From Noviherbaspirillum pedocola (GTDB taxonomy: Bacteria > Pseudomonadota > Gammaproteobacteria > Burkholderiales > Burkholderiaceae_D), in NCBI RefSeq assembly GCF_016632335.1, contig NZ_JAEPBG010000002.1, positions 372,001 to 436,000 of the forward strand: a stretch of DNA of 64,000 nt. Reading direction: 5' to 3'. This document shows, piece by piece, positions 37,001 through 45,254 of this stretch. Within the stretch, counting starts at the first letter, position 1; the number at the start of each line of letters is the position of its first letter. A program made the position numbers and the translations under genes. The notes under the pieces are model-generated. The model worked only from the letters and a program-made list of their open reading frames with translations. It was not told the origin of the DNA and searched no databases.

Positions 37001-37355
37001 CCTGGGCCTTGTCGCCGAACAGTCCCAACAGTTCCGGCGACGGGCCGACGAAGAGGATGCCGGCTTCGGCGCAGCGACGCGCGAACTCGGCATTCTCAGC
37101 GAGGAAGCCATAGCCCGGATGAATCGCATCGCAGCCTGCGGCGCGCGCGGCCGCCAGCATGGCATCGATATCGAGGTAGGCGCGCACGCCGTTGCCAGGC
37201 AGCGCATGCGCTGCATCGGCGCGGCGTACATGCAGGGACTGCGCATCATCCTGCGCATAGACCGCAACGCTCTTGATGCTGAGCGAAGAGGCGGCGCGCG
37301 CGATGCGGATCGCGATTTCGCCGCGGTTGGCGATCAGCAGGCGCGAGAGGCTCAT
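34035..37355 (-). CDS. Single-chain biotin-dependent acyl-CoA carboxylase
   Basis: 1106 residues from ATG at 37355; the frame is open to 37511 but homology begins at SRLLIANRGEIAIRIARAA. Domains in order: biotin carboxylase (1-450; HPGYGFLAENAEFA, ATP-grasp AVAGGGGRGMR, IEANPRLQVEHTVTE), linker, biotin carrier with EAMKMEH (Lys near residue 533), and carboxyltransferase N and C parts (about 600-1106; VMAGTQGMMNHKKTDR, LCDTPGFMVGP). Most bacteria split these onto two or three chains; fused ones are known as LCC-type (homomeric) acyl-CoA carboxylases. Substrate may be propionyl-, butyryl- or longer acyl-CoA; not decided by sequence. Confidence 0.9.
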   Translation of the reverse strand: MSLSRLLIANRGEIAIRIARAASSLSIKSVAVYAQDDAQSLHVRRADAAHALPGNGVRAYLDIDAMLAAARAAGCDAIHPGYGFLAENAEFARRCAEAGILFVGPSPELLGLFGDKAQARALAQRLDVPVIPGTGRVTLEEARAFMASQGPDAAIMIKAVAGGGGRGMRAVLDGRDLDEAWRRCESEALAAFGNGALYVERLMSMARHIEVQIIADGQGGVSHLWERECTLQRRNQKLVEIAPSPWLAPALRDRIIADAIAMACATRYASLATLEFLVDLHGGERGAYAFIEANPRLQVEHTVTEEVTGIDLVRAQLAIAGGATLDELGLTQEAIATPKAYAIQCRVNVESMTPDGQAMPAAGTIATYEVPGGPGVRVDGYGYTGYTIHPGFDSLLAKVVASGPRLDDAWARAVAALDEFRLDGVDSNLDFLRALLRHPEAAAGRIDTRFIERHGRELVAAMAEARRSLPQTALPYAAAQAAQQHGAAQTHGAQHVPPHTTPVVATMPGRVVSIDVNVGDVMRPGQQVAVLEAMKMEHLVHAAFGGIVRLLAAGIGDMLSAGDALCHVEPAQQDSVDALVEEEADPDAIRTDLREALERHAIGLDAARPDAVARRRKTGQRTARENLADLCDADSLHEYGALALAAQRRRRPMDELLRISPADGLVSGIASVNGDLFDEERARCMVLAYDYTVMAGTQGMMNHKKTDRMLRLAEQWRLPVIFFTEGGGGRPGDTDALLVAGLDCTSFAAYARLSGLVPRIGIVSGRCFAGNAAFLGCSDVIIATNNATIGMGGPAMIEGGGLGVYAPEEVGPVAMQSPNGVIDIVVADEAEAVRVAKQYLSYFQGPIADWQCADQRLLRHAVPENRSRVYDMRRVMELLADAGSVLELRREFGVGILTALVRIEGRPLGLIANNPAHLGGAIDADAADKAARFMQLCDAFDLPIVSLCDTPGFMVGPQAEATGMVRHVSRMFVTAASVTVPFYTVVLRKGYGLGAQSMAAGSFGAPFFTIAWPSAEFGAMGIEGSIRLGYRKELEAIADPDERERQFRIMVDKAYETGKAINMASYLEIDDVIDPAETRGWILRGLKSVPKPAPREGKKRGFIDTW

Positions 37356-37916
37356 GCGCGTGGCTCCATCGCGATTGGGGATTGTGATTTCGAGGGAAAC
37401 GAAGAAGGGCGCTTCGCGGCCTTGCTGCGCGAGGTCTGGGTCATGCATGTCTCCTGGGTCTTGTTCTGAGGCGCGCTGCGTGCGGTGTGGTACTGGACAT
37501 GCCGCGCGCAAGCCCGATTCTAACCATCATCACGGACAGAGCTGGTGATTCAGGGCATAACAGTTTGCTTCGGCCCCGCTTGTGACCGGCCGGAGATGAT
37601 GTTGAGGGAGTCCACCCGCTCGCCCAATCTGGCGCGTCGGGAGCGACTGAGATGCCCGTAGGGTGGGCGCAGTCCACGCGCGGGGTGAATGGCCGCGTGG
37701 GCGGAGCAGGCCCTACGGCCGGGGCTTGGCATGGCTACCGCTTGCTGCTCATGAACGCTCGTACCATGCGAGGCCCATACCGCTCGAAACGCATGGTATG
37801 AAGCCGTGCAATCCGGCGAGGCCGAATCCGTTCTACCATGTCGGACCTCTTCAACTTTCGCAGCCGCCACCGGCGTCGTCCGATCAGCATGGCGCTGCAT
37901 AGCCCGCTACCTGTCC
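37356..37916. promoter_or_regulatory. Divergent region between carboxylase and ThDP enzyme genes
   Basis: About 560 bases without a supported gene, containing the imperfect palindrome at 37658-37716. It must hold the promoters of both divergent genes. No clear -35/-10 pair or operator was identified. Confidence 0.5.
37658..37716. repeat. Imperfect GTAGGG-type palindrome
   Basis: The left arm (37658-37680) and right arm (37694-37716) both begin GTAGGG outermost and meet as CCACGCG/CGCGTGG; the middle is mismatched. The right arm equals the outer part of the element at 33154. Here it lies between divergent genes, so it is unlikely to be a simple terminator. Confidence 0.65.
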
Positions 37917-39587
37917 ATGAACGAGCCAAACCAAGCATCCAAGGCTTCCCGCAGCGCCGGCCGCGCTCTGGTCGAAACGCTGCATTTGCACGGCGTAGAC
38001 CGTATCTTCTGCGTGCCCGGCGAAAGCTATCTCGAAGTGCTCGATGCGCTGGTCGATTATGCCGATATCGATGTCGTGGTCGCCAAGCATGAAGGTGCGG
38101 CCGCGAACATGGCGGAAGCCGACGGCAAGTTGACCGGCCGGCCCGGCATCTGTTTCGTCACTCGTGGACCGGGCGCAACCCATGCCAGTATCGGCGTGCA
38201 CATTGCCGCGCAGGACTCGACGCCGATGATTCTGTTCATCGGCCAGATCGCACGGGGCGACCGCGGCCGCGAAGCCTTTCAGGAAATCGATTACGAGCGC
38301 ATGTTTGGAGGCATCGCGAAATGGGTCTTCGAGATCGATGATGCGAATCGCATTCCGGAGCTTGTGGCGCGGGCATTTCATTGCGCCACTTCCGGGCGGC
38401 CGGGGCCGGTGGTGCTGTCGCTGCCGGAGGACATGCTGACCGAGGCTTGCAGCGCGCCTGTTGGAGGTCGGTATCTTCCATCATTGCCTTCACCCTCCGC
38501 CACGGACGCGCAAGCCCTGCGGGCGATGCTGCTGGCGGCGCAGCGGCCACTCGTCATTGTTGGCGGCGCGATCTGGAGCGATGCCGCCTGTGCCGACTTC
38601 GCCGGGTTCATTGAAGCGTGGGACTTGCCTGTGGCCTGCGCTTTCCGTCGCCAGCATTTGTTTGACAACCGGCGGGAACAGTACATCGGCCACCTGAGCC
38701 TGGGTGTGAATCCAAAGTTGGCGCAACGGCTTCGTGATGCAGACCTGGTGCTCGCCATCGGTACCCGTCTCGGCGATGTGACGACGGATGGCTACACCCA
38801 TCTGACGCCGCCGCGCAGCGCGCAGCGACTGATTCATATCCATGCGGATGCGAATGAGCTGGGGCGGGTGTATCAGCCTGACCTCGGCATCGTCGCCGCA
38901 CCGGAAGGCGCCGCTGCCATGCTGCGCGGCCTTGCCGCGCCCGATACCCTCCACTGGCGCGACTGGACGCGCGCTGCGCGCCGCGAGCATCAAGACTTCG
39001 TCGCTGTCCCATCTCGGCATGCGCAGCATGAAGGCGTGCACATGGCGGCGGTGATGAGTCATCTAAATCATGTTCTGCCGGAGAATGCCATCGTCAGCAA
39101 TGGCGCCGGCAACTATGCGGTGTGGGTGCACCAGTTCTACCAGTACCGCAAGCCGCGCACGCAGCTCGCGCCGACCTGCGGCGCGATGGGCTATGGCTTT
39201 CCGGCGGCCATCGCGGCGAAGCTGCGTGTGCCCGAGCGTACGGTGGTGTGCTTCGCCGGCGACGGCTGCTTCCTGATGTATCCGCAGGAATTGGCCACGG
39301 CAATGCAGTTCGGTGCGGCGATCGTCGTCATCGTCGTCAACAACGGCATGTACGGCACGATACGCATGCACCAGGAGCGACGCTTTCCGGGGCGCGTCAG
39401 TGCGACGGCGATCCGCAATCCGGATTTTGTGACCTTGGCGCAGGCCTTTGGCGCGCATGCGGAGCGGGTGGATGCGGATGAAGACTTTCCCGAGGCCTTC
39501 GAGCGGGCATGCGGGGCCGGGCGGCCGGCGCTGATCGAGCTCCGAGTGGATACGCAGCAGATTACGCCGCGCATGCGGATTGATTGA
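37917..39587 (+). CDS. Acetolactate-synthase-like thiamine diphosphate enzyme
   Basis: 556 residues from ATG at 37917. Three-domain ThDP fold: N-terminal HGVDRIFCVPGESYLEVLDAL with AKHEGAAANMAEADGKLTG (catalytic Glu), a central nucleotide-binding-like domain (LVIVGGAIWSDAACADF), and the C-terminal ThDP site CFAGDGCFLMYPQELATAM followed by VVNNGMYG (GDG-x-NN motif near residue 447). Real acetolactate synthase, oxalyl-CoA decarboxylase and glyoxylate carboligase share this fold, so the substrate is open. No regulatory (IlvN) subunit gene is nearby, arguing against branched-chain synthesis. No obvious ribosome site. Confidence 0.85.
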   Translation: MNEPNQASKASRSAGRALVETLHLHGVDRIFCVPGESYLEVLDALVDYADIDVVVAKHEGAAANMAEADGKLTGRPGICFVTRGPGATHASIGVHIAAQDSTPMILFIGQIARGDRGREAFQEIDYERMFGGIAKWVFEIDDANRIPELVARAFHCATSGRPGPVVLSLPEDMLTEACSAPVGGRYLPSLPSPSATDAQALRAMLLAAQRPLVIVGGAIWSDAACADFAGFIEAWDLPVACAFRRQHLFDNRREQYIGHLSLGVNPKLAQRLRDADLVLAIGTRLGDVTTDGYTHLTPPRSAQRLIHIHADANELGRVYQPDLGIVAAPEGAAAMLRGLAAPDTLHWRDWTRAARREHQDFVAVPSRHAQHEGVHMAAVMSHLNHVLPENAIVSNGAGNYAVWVHQFYQYRKPRTQLAPTCGAMGYGFPAAIAAKLRVPERTVVCFAGDGCFLMYPQELATAMQFGAAIVVIVVNNGMYGTIRMHQERRFPGRVSATAIRNPDFVTLAQAFGAHAERVDADEDFPEAFERACGAGRPALIELRVDTQQITPRMRID

Positions 39588-39831
39588 AGGTGCGAAAAGC
39601 CGACTCCACTCGCTGTTGTTGCAAATATATCGGGCTATGCCGACATCCCTTGATCTACCGGTTTGGGCTTATACGTTTCCTCAATTGGAGGAAGTCACAG
39701 AAAGGTCCTGAAGATTGGGCAAGACGGGATCTGTGAGCAAGGGATGGCCTCGGGTAGCCGAAGCAGCCGCACGTTATGCCGCCATGCCACAGGAGCGAGT
39801 TTGCGTCCCCCTTCTTTAAAGAAGGAGCGTC
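39588..39831. other. Intergenic stretch with 16-bp palindrome
   Basis: About 245 bases. It ends with the perfect palindrome CCTTCTTTAAAGAAGG (39810-39825), whose right half supplies the ribosome site of the small frame beginning at 39832. No other feature was recognised. Confidence 0.55.
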
Positions 39832-40050
39832 ATGCTCGGAAGCGTTGGGCCAACTCGTCAGAAAGGGCGCCGCCAGGGGAAAGCTGACGCTGTCGAAGCA
39901 ATTCGTTCCGGCCTTCCGGCCGCCTTGCTGAAATCGGCCAGCCGCCATTTCAGCATCACCGATGCGTGCATGCAGGGCATCGTCCGCGTGCCTACATTGA
40001 CGGCCACGGGGATGTTCAAAGCGAGCACCAAGTTTCGCCAATTGTATTGA
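39832..40050 (+). CDS. Small hypothetical protein, possibly a truncated ParS/MbcA-type antitoxin
   Basis: 72 codons. AAGGAG six bases before ATG is a strong ribosome site and overlaps the palindrome at 39810-39825, an arrangement common for self-regulated antitoxins. The middle (AIRSGLPAALLKSASRHFSI then VRVPTLTATGMFKAS) loosely follows the IRxGLPxxxL...VPxRTLARR pattern of the ParS/MbcA/Xre antitoxin group. Intact members have about 120-150 residues, and no RES-domain toxin gene follows, so this may be a remnant. Resemblance is weak and the call is tentative. Confidence 0.35.
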   Translation: MLGSVGPTRQKGRRQGKADAVEAIRSGLPAALLKSASRHFSITDACMQGIVRVPTLTATGMFKASTKFRQLY

Positions 40051-40079
40051 TGCCTCCGCTTTGCTCGATGACGCACCTT

Positions 40080-41906
40080 TTACTTGATCGCACTACCAGA
40101 AACGGGATTGCTAATTTCGGGGGTACGGATTTTCCTTTTTTTGCGCAGCTTTCTGGGAGAGTTCTGTACGTCCTTTTTGTCCGAGCCTAACTCACTCAAC
40201 TCTGCCGGAGGGTACGCATGATCTCCATCGGCGGCAGATATCACTCCGCTTGTTACGTCGCTTTTTCCGTCGTCTTCGCTTGGATTGGGTTGGCTGGTTT
40301 GGAAAAAACTCTGCATCGCGGTACCAAATCTGTTCGTTAAAGTTTTCGCCGCAGCCACTCCTTCGTCGGTAAAAGTTTCGACTGCTTTTTTCGCTTCTAG
40401 CAGCGCTACTTCGCCTTTTTCATTGAGCTCCTTAACTGCGGATTCCACTTTTTCCTGTACTGCTGCCCCTTGCTTAGATAAGTCATTGAGTGCGGCTTCC
40501 GCTTTTTCCTGTGCTACTGTTTTTTGCGTAGATAAGTGATCAAGCGTGGCTTCTAAATTCGTTCCGACTAATTTGGGGACGTTGAGTGCATCGTCGATGG
40601 CCAACTTCGCCTTTTTCACAGCCGCATCTTTTTCTTTGTCTAAATAGGTAACTGCGGTTCCAATGTATTCAACTGTGGCTTCGATGTTTTCGACCAGTCC
40701 ACTTACTCCGTTCTTCAGATCATGGAGCGCTTCATCAAGACCCGTTCTTTTTTCATCAATGTGCTTTTCTTCTGGTTCTTTTGTATCTCTGACTTCAGTT
40801 TCCACGTTTTGATCGGGTTTACTTTTCTGTGCGGCATCGTTTGATTTCGTATTGGGTGCATTTTGTAACTTGATTCTTTCAACCAAATTGTAGAATTCCT
40901 CGGTGCTGGATAATCCATGTGCACCCGTTCGTTCATTAAATTCGGCAGAAAAATAGCGGTTTCGATCGGCGATAACAAGTGCAATGATGTTCCAGTTTTT
41001 CAAGGACGGCGTCGAATTCACAAAGGACCGAAACTCTGGATTTTCATTGCTATATCGTTTCCATTGATCGCAATAATCAAGAATCAGCGCTTTATCGATG
41101 TTTTGAGGGGGTGTGCCAGATTTAATGCTCTCTACGAATTTTTCGAATGCGCTGCTGCCTGCAGGAGGCATGAAATCCTTGTTTAGTCTCGCTTTCGCAT
41201 TATCTAATGGGGCTTTCGTGCGTTGTGCTCCGCTTGACTGCTTCGCAGATGCATCCGTGAAAAAGGCGAATTGAATTGAGCCTCTAATATAGGAAAATGG
41301 CTCGAACGGGTCGGACTCGACAGCGGCCAGTGCCTCGGCAGCCGCTGCAGTTTTTCGGTAATTCGTTAGTCGAACGGCAAAGTCATTCGCGGAAATGCCA
41401 CTTAGCGTGTCGGCGCCTTGTTTCACCGATGGCACGGGTGCCGCTACAGTCTGGATCGCATTTCCCGGCTGCCGAAGACGCGATTCAATTGCTAAAAGGA
41501 CAATCGCCGCCAAAGCTCTGTCCTTGCTATAGAAGAAATGATCAAGCAATTCGGAAGCCCAATTGCTTGCCCTGGATTTGGTATAGAGCACGATGGTCGA
41601 GCGCTCAGACTTCCCAGTTTCGTCTTTGCTTTTTACTACTCTGGCATGAACTATCGCGTCCGGCTTGCTTTGTTTTACTTTGGCAATCCAGTTTTCGGCA
41701 TTGCTTAGCTGTTTCCGGAATGTTTCCACACATTTTTTCTGATCATTTCCAACTTGCTCAAGTTTGGCCGCCATATTTGCAATGGAGTCTTTCACGTCCA
41801 ATTTCGCATTTGGCTTCAAGTAAATCAGCGCTTGAGACTGCAGCACTTCCGTAGTTACTGGCTTCACCCAACATAAAGAGCGGATTTTTTGCAGTGTCAG
41901 CGGCAT
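40080..41906 (-). CDS. Unrecognised 608-residue protein with helical repeat tail, low GC
   Basis: I do not recognise this family. TGGAGC six bases before ATG supports the start; no signal peptide or membrane segment. Residues 1-330 look globular and mixed (contains KSRASNWASELLDHFFYSKDRALAAIVLLA). Residues 330-390 are charged and polar. Residues 390-530 form amphipathic helices with irregular repeats of about 20 residues (LSTQKTVAQEKAEAALNDL, LSKQGAAVQEKVESAVKEL, LNEKGEVALLEAKKAVETF), as in apolipoprotein/LEA-like or coiled-coil proteins. The tail is basic (SPRKLRKKRKIRT). GC is well below neighbours, so recent transfer is likely. Confidence 0.75.
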   Translation of the reverse strand: MPLTLQKIRSLCWVKPVTTEVLQSQALIYLKPNAKLDVKDSIANMAAKLEQVGNDQKKCVETFRKQLSNAENWIAKVKQSKPDAIVHARVVKSKDETGKSERSTIVLYTKSRASNWASELLDHFFYSKDRALAAIVLLAIESRLRQPGNAIQTVAAPVPSVKQGADTLSGISANDFAVRLTNYRKTAAAAEALAAVESDPFEPFSYIRGSIQFAFFTDASAKQSSGAQRTKAPLDNAKARLNKDFMPPAGSSAFEKFVESIKSGTPPQNIDKALILDYCDQWKRYSNENPEFRSFVNSTPSLKNWNIIALVIADRNRYFSAEFNERTGAHGLSSTEEFYNLVERIKLQNAPNTKSNDAAQKSKPDQNVETEVRDTKEPEEKHIDEKRTGLDEALHDLKNGVSGLVENIEATVEYIGTAVTYLDKEKDAAVKKAKLAIDDALNVPKLVGTNLEATLDHLSTQKTVAQEKAEAALNDLSKQGAAVQEKVESAVKELNEKGEVALLEAKKAVETFTDEGVAAAKTLTNRFGTAMQSFFQTSQPNPSEDDGKSDVTSGVISAADGDHAYPPAELSELGSDKKDVQNSPRKLRKKRKIRTPEISNPVSGSAIK

Positions 41907-42223
41907 TTTTGCTCCAGCATGATTTTGTTAACTCAAGCTGGGAAACAATGTGACGCCGTGTGTTCCTCTGAAGAGGCACGTGCCGCGCCTGTCGGTTGAG
42001 GTGTTTCGGGGCCGCCGGGTTGGATGTTGAAGACGGCATTCCGCGCCGGCGATGCGGGCGGTTCAAGCTACAGCGCCGATATGGAAGGAAGGGCGTGTCG
42101 CGGCCCGTACGCGCTTGCAGCCGTGGACGAGGGAAGTGTCGCGCTCATTCCTTCGAACAGAAAACCCGCAAAACGGACATGAGCATCGCGTCCCACCGAA
42201 GGCAGCCAACAGCAGCGCAGACT
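41907..42223. other. Intergenic stretch after the sulfate operon
   Basis: About 315 bases between cobA and the unrecognised protein. No gene, repeat or T-tract terminator was noticed. GC shifts here from the low-GC patch back to the genome average. Confidence 0.5.
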
Positions 42224-42940
42224 TTACGGCGCAGACACGTGCCTGTGACGCAAAGCTTCGCCCATCATCACCAGCACCGGCCCAGTGCAAGCCGGCAGCC
42301 CCAGCGCCATTTGTCGCAGCGTCAACCGCGTCACGCGCTGATTCGCCAGACTCACATTCTCAATAGCCAGCACCGGCGTATCCGCCGGCTTGCCGCGCTG
42401 GAGCAGCCGCTTCGCGGTCTCCATTGCCTGCTGCCCGCCCATGTACTGCACCAGGGTGTCGCAGTCGGGCAGGGTGACATGTTCCGGCTCGCCGGGAGCC
42501 GTGGCGGAGGTGAAGAAGGCCACGCTGCGGGCGATGCCGCGGCGGGTGAGGGGATGTTTCGCCGCCGCGGCGCCGGCCAGGGCGGCCGTGATGCCGGGGA
42601 CGATTTCATAGTCGATGCCGGCTTCCTCGAGCGCGCGCAATTCTTCATCGGCGCGGCCGAACAGCATCGGGTCGCCGCCTTTCAGGCGCACGACCTTCGC
42701 ATACCGCTGCGCGGCATCCACCAGGAGCGCGTTGATGTGCGCTTGCGCGGTGGAGCGCTGCCCCGAACGCTTGCCTACAGAGATCAGCTCGGCCTGCGGG
42801 CAGAGCGTGAGCATCTCGGGTGTAACCAGCGCGTCGTACAGCACGGCATCGGCCTCGCCGAGCAGACGCGCACCCCGCAGCGTGATCAGATCGATCGCGC
42901 CGGGACCTGCGCCCACCAACCAGACCTTGCCGTGTGCCAT
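42224..42940 (-). CDS. cobA: Uroporphyrinogen-III C-methyltransferase
   Basis: 238 residues. SAM-dependent tetrapyrrole methyltransferase with VWLVGAGPGAIDLITLRGARLL, YDALVTPEML, VRLKGGDPMLFGRADEEL and the IVPGITAALAGAA substrate block. It makes precorrin-2, the precursor of siroheme, which CysI needs. It is the last gene of the sulfate operon, 7 bases after cysN. It lacks the oxidase/chelatase half of CysG, so that step is encoded elsewhere. Confidence 0.94.
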   Translation of the reverse strand: MAHGKVWLVGAGPGAIDLITLRGARLLGEADAVLYDALVTPEMLTLCPQAELISVGKRSGQRSTAQAHINALLVDAAQRYAKVVRLKGGDPMLFGRADEELRALEEAGIDYEIVPGITAALAGAAAAKHPLTRRGIARSVAFFTSATAPGEPEHVTLPDCDTLVQYMGGQQAMETAKRLLQRGKPADTPVLAIENVSLANQRVTRLTLRQMALGLPACTGPVLVMMGEALRHRHVSAP

Positions 42941-42947
42941 CTCGTCC

Positions 42948-44273
42948 TTAGTCGAGACGAATCATGCCGGCAGCGACCGTCTGGTGCGTCACTTCATCGA
43001 TCAGGATGAAGGATCCGGTCGAACGGATACGGTCATACCCATCGGCGGCCAGCGGCTGCTGCACATTGATCGCCACGCGCGCGATGCCGTTGAGCGTCAC
43101 GCTGTCGCCGGCATGGCGCTCTTGCGTATTGATGTCTAGCAGGCTGTCGATCTTCGCGACCTTGGCCGCGACCTGGCGCGTGGTGTGCTTTAGCCAGTAC
43201 TTGCGACGCATCTCCAGCGGCTCTTCGGATAGCCAGCAGATGTCCGCATTCACCGTCTTCAGCAGCGTCGCCGGCGCCTCTGCCGCCACCAGCATGTCGC
43301 CGCGCGAGATGTCGACATACTCGTTCAAGAGCAGCGTCACCGATTGCCCGGCTACGGCCACGTCGAGCGAACCGTCGAAGGTCAGGATCTCCTTCACCGT
43401 GGCGCTTTGTCCGCCCGGCTGCACGGTCAGCTTGTCGCCGACATGCACCTTGCCGGCTTCAACGCGACCCATGTAGCCGCGGAAGTCCTTGGCCTGGTGG
43501 CCGCCATGGCGCGCAACCAGCTGCACCGGGAAGCGGAACGGGTCGTCATGCGACTCTTCATATACGGAGAGCGACTCCAGCAGCTCGATCAGCGTCGGGC
43601 CTTCGTACCAGGGCATCTTCTCGCTCCTGGTCACCACGTTGTCGCCGGCCAGCGCGGACAGCGGAATCGGGCGGATATCCTTCAGGCCCAGCTGCTGCGC
43701 GAATTCTTCGTAGGCCGTGATGATGCGGTCGTACACGCTGCGGTCGTAATCGACCAAATCCATCTTGTTGACCGCGACGATCACATGCTCGATCTGCAGC
43801 AGATGCGCGATCGTGGAATGGCGCTTGGTCTGGATCAGCAGTTCAGCACGGCCGGCATCGTCGAACTTCACCTTGGACACGTCGACCAGGATGATCACCG
43901 CGTCGGCAGTGGAAGCGCCGGTGACCATGTTGCGGGTGTACTGCTCGTGGCCCGGGGTGTCGGCGATGATGAACTTGCGCTTCGGCGTGGCGAAGTAGCG
44001 GTAGGCCACGTCGATGGTGATGCCTTGCTCGCGCTCGGCTTCGAGGCCGTCGGTCAGCAGGGAAAGGTCGATGGTGTCGCCGACGGTGCGCTTGTGCTTG
44101 GCACGCGAGATCGCATCCATCTGGTCGGCGAAGATGCCCTTGCTGTCGAACAGCAGGCGGCCGATCAGGGTGCTCTTGCCATCGTCGACCGAGCCGGCGG
44201 TGATAAAGCGCAGCAGGCCGCGCTCATGTTCCTGCGACGGCGCCTTGGCCTTGATTGTGAGCGGGGCGTTCAT
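42948..44273 (-). CDS. cysN: Sulfate adenylyltransferase subunit 1 (GTPase)
   Basis: 441 residues. EF-Tu-like GTPase: P-loop GSVDDGKST, switch ITIDVAYRYF, DTPGHEQYTRNM, NKMD. Beta-barrel domains 2 and 3 follow. There is no fused CysC (APS kinase) domain. With CysD it forms ATP sulfurylase, using GTP hydrolysis to drive APS synthesis. The ATG overlaps the cysD stop (ATGA at 44270-44275 region), implying coupled translation. Confidence 0.95.
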   Translation of the reverse strand: MNAPLTIKAKAPSQEHERGLLRFITAGSVDDGKSTLIGRLLFDSKGIFADQMDAISRAKHKRTVGDTIDLSLLTDGLEAEREQGITIDVAYRYFATPKRKFIIADTPGHEQYTRNMVTGASTADAVIILVDVSKVKFDDAGRAELLIQTKRHSTIAHLLQIEHVIVAVNKMDLVDYDRSVYDRIITAYEEFAQQLGLKDIRPIPLSALAGDNVVTRSEKMPWYEGPTLIELLESLSVYEESHDDPFRFPVQLVARHGGHQAKDFRGYMGRVEAGKVHVGDKLTVQPGGQSATVKEILTFDGSLDVAVAGQSVTLLLNEYVDISRGDMLVAAEAPATLLKTVNADICWLSEEPLEMRRKYWLKHTTRQVAAKVAKIDSLLDINTQERHAGDSVTLNGIARVAINVQQPLAADGYDRIRSTGSFILIDEVTHQTVAAGMIRLD

Positions 44274-45208
44274 CAGAAATATCCTTCCTTCTTGCGTTTT
44301 TCCATCGAGGCTTCCGAGGTCTGGTCATCCATGCGGGTGGCGCCGCGCTCGGTGATCTGCGTCACTGCGGTTTCCGCAATGATGGCGTCCACGGTCGCCG
44401 CGTCGGAGGCCACCGGGCAGGTGCAGGAGATGTCGCCCACGGTGCGGAAACGCACGACGCGGGTTTCGACCTGCTCGCCTTCGCGCGGCGGCGTCAGATC
44501 GGTCAGCGGCACCAGCAGGCCGTTGCGCGGAATGACCTCGCGCTCATGCGCAAAGTAAATCGACGGCAGTTCCAGCTTTTCGCGGGCGATGTATTGCCAT
44601 ACGTCGAGCTCGGTCCAGTTCGAGATCGGGAACACGCGCATGTTCTCGCCCGCATGCACGCGGGTGTTGTACAGGTCCCAGAGTTCCGGGCGCTGCGCCT
44701 TCGGATTCCACTGACCGAATTCATCGCGGAAGGAAAAGATGCGCTCCTTGGCGCGGGCCTTTTCCTCGTCGCGGCGCGCGCCGCCGATGCAGGCGTCGAA
44801 CTTGTGTTCCGCGATCGTCTCCAAGAGCGTCACGGCCTGCGCCGCATTGCGCGAATCGGTCTGCGGATTGCGCAGGCGCACGGTGCCACGCTTGATCGAG
44901 TCTTCCACCGAGCCGACGATCAGGCGCTCGCCGAGTTCGGCCACGCGCTTGTCGCGGAAGGAAATCACTTCCGGGAAGTTGTGGCCGGTGTCGATGTGCA
45001 CCAGCGGAAACGGGAACGCGCCCGGGCGGAACGCCTTCTCGGCGATGCGCAGCAACACCACCGAGTCCTTGCCGCCCGAGAAGAGCAGGGCCGGGTTGCT
45101 GCACTCGGCGGCGACCTCGCGCATGATGTGGATGGCTTCGGATTCGAGCCAGTCCAGGTGGCGGTTCGCCGCCGCGTCCGGAAGGAATTGTTCGACTGCT
45201 GTGTTCAT
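44273..45208 (-). CDS. cysD: Sulfate adenylyltransferase subunit 2
   Basis: 311 residues from ATG at 45208; upstream open sequence is shadow. PP-loop ATP pyrophosphatase motif LLFSGGKDSVVLLRIA near residue 44, then FPLVHIDTGHNFPEVI, GGARRDEEKARAKERIFSF and FPISNWTELDVWQYI. Catalyses ATP plus sulfate to adenylyl sulfate (APS) as the CysDN complex in the cytoplasm. 46 bases after cysH. Confidence 0.95.
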   Translation of the reverse strand: MNTAVEQFLPDAAANRHLDWLESEAIHIMREVAAECSNPALLFSGGKDSVVLLRIAEKAFRPGAFPFPLVHIDTGHNFPEVISFRDKRVAELGERLIVGSVEDSIKRGTVRLRNPQTDSRNAAQAVTLLETIAEHKFDACIGGARRDEEKARAKERIFSFRDEFGQWNPKAQRPELWDLYNTRVHAGENMRVFPISNWTELDVWQYIAREKLELPSIYFAHEREVIPRNGLLVPLTDLTPPREGEQVETRVVRFRTVGDISCTCPVASDAATVDAIIAETAVTQITERGATRMDDQTSEASMEKRKKEGYF

Positions 45209-45254
45209 GATCTGGATACCAGTTCTGTCTTGAATGCTTGGGGAATCGTGGGAA

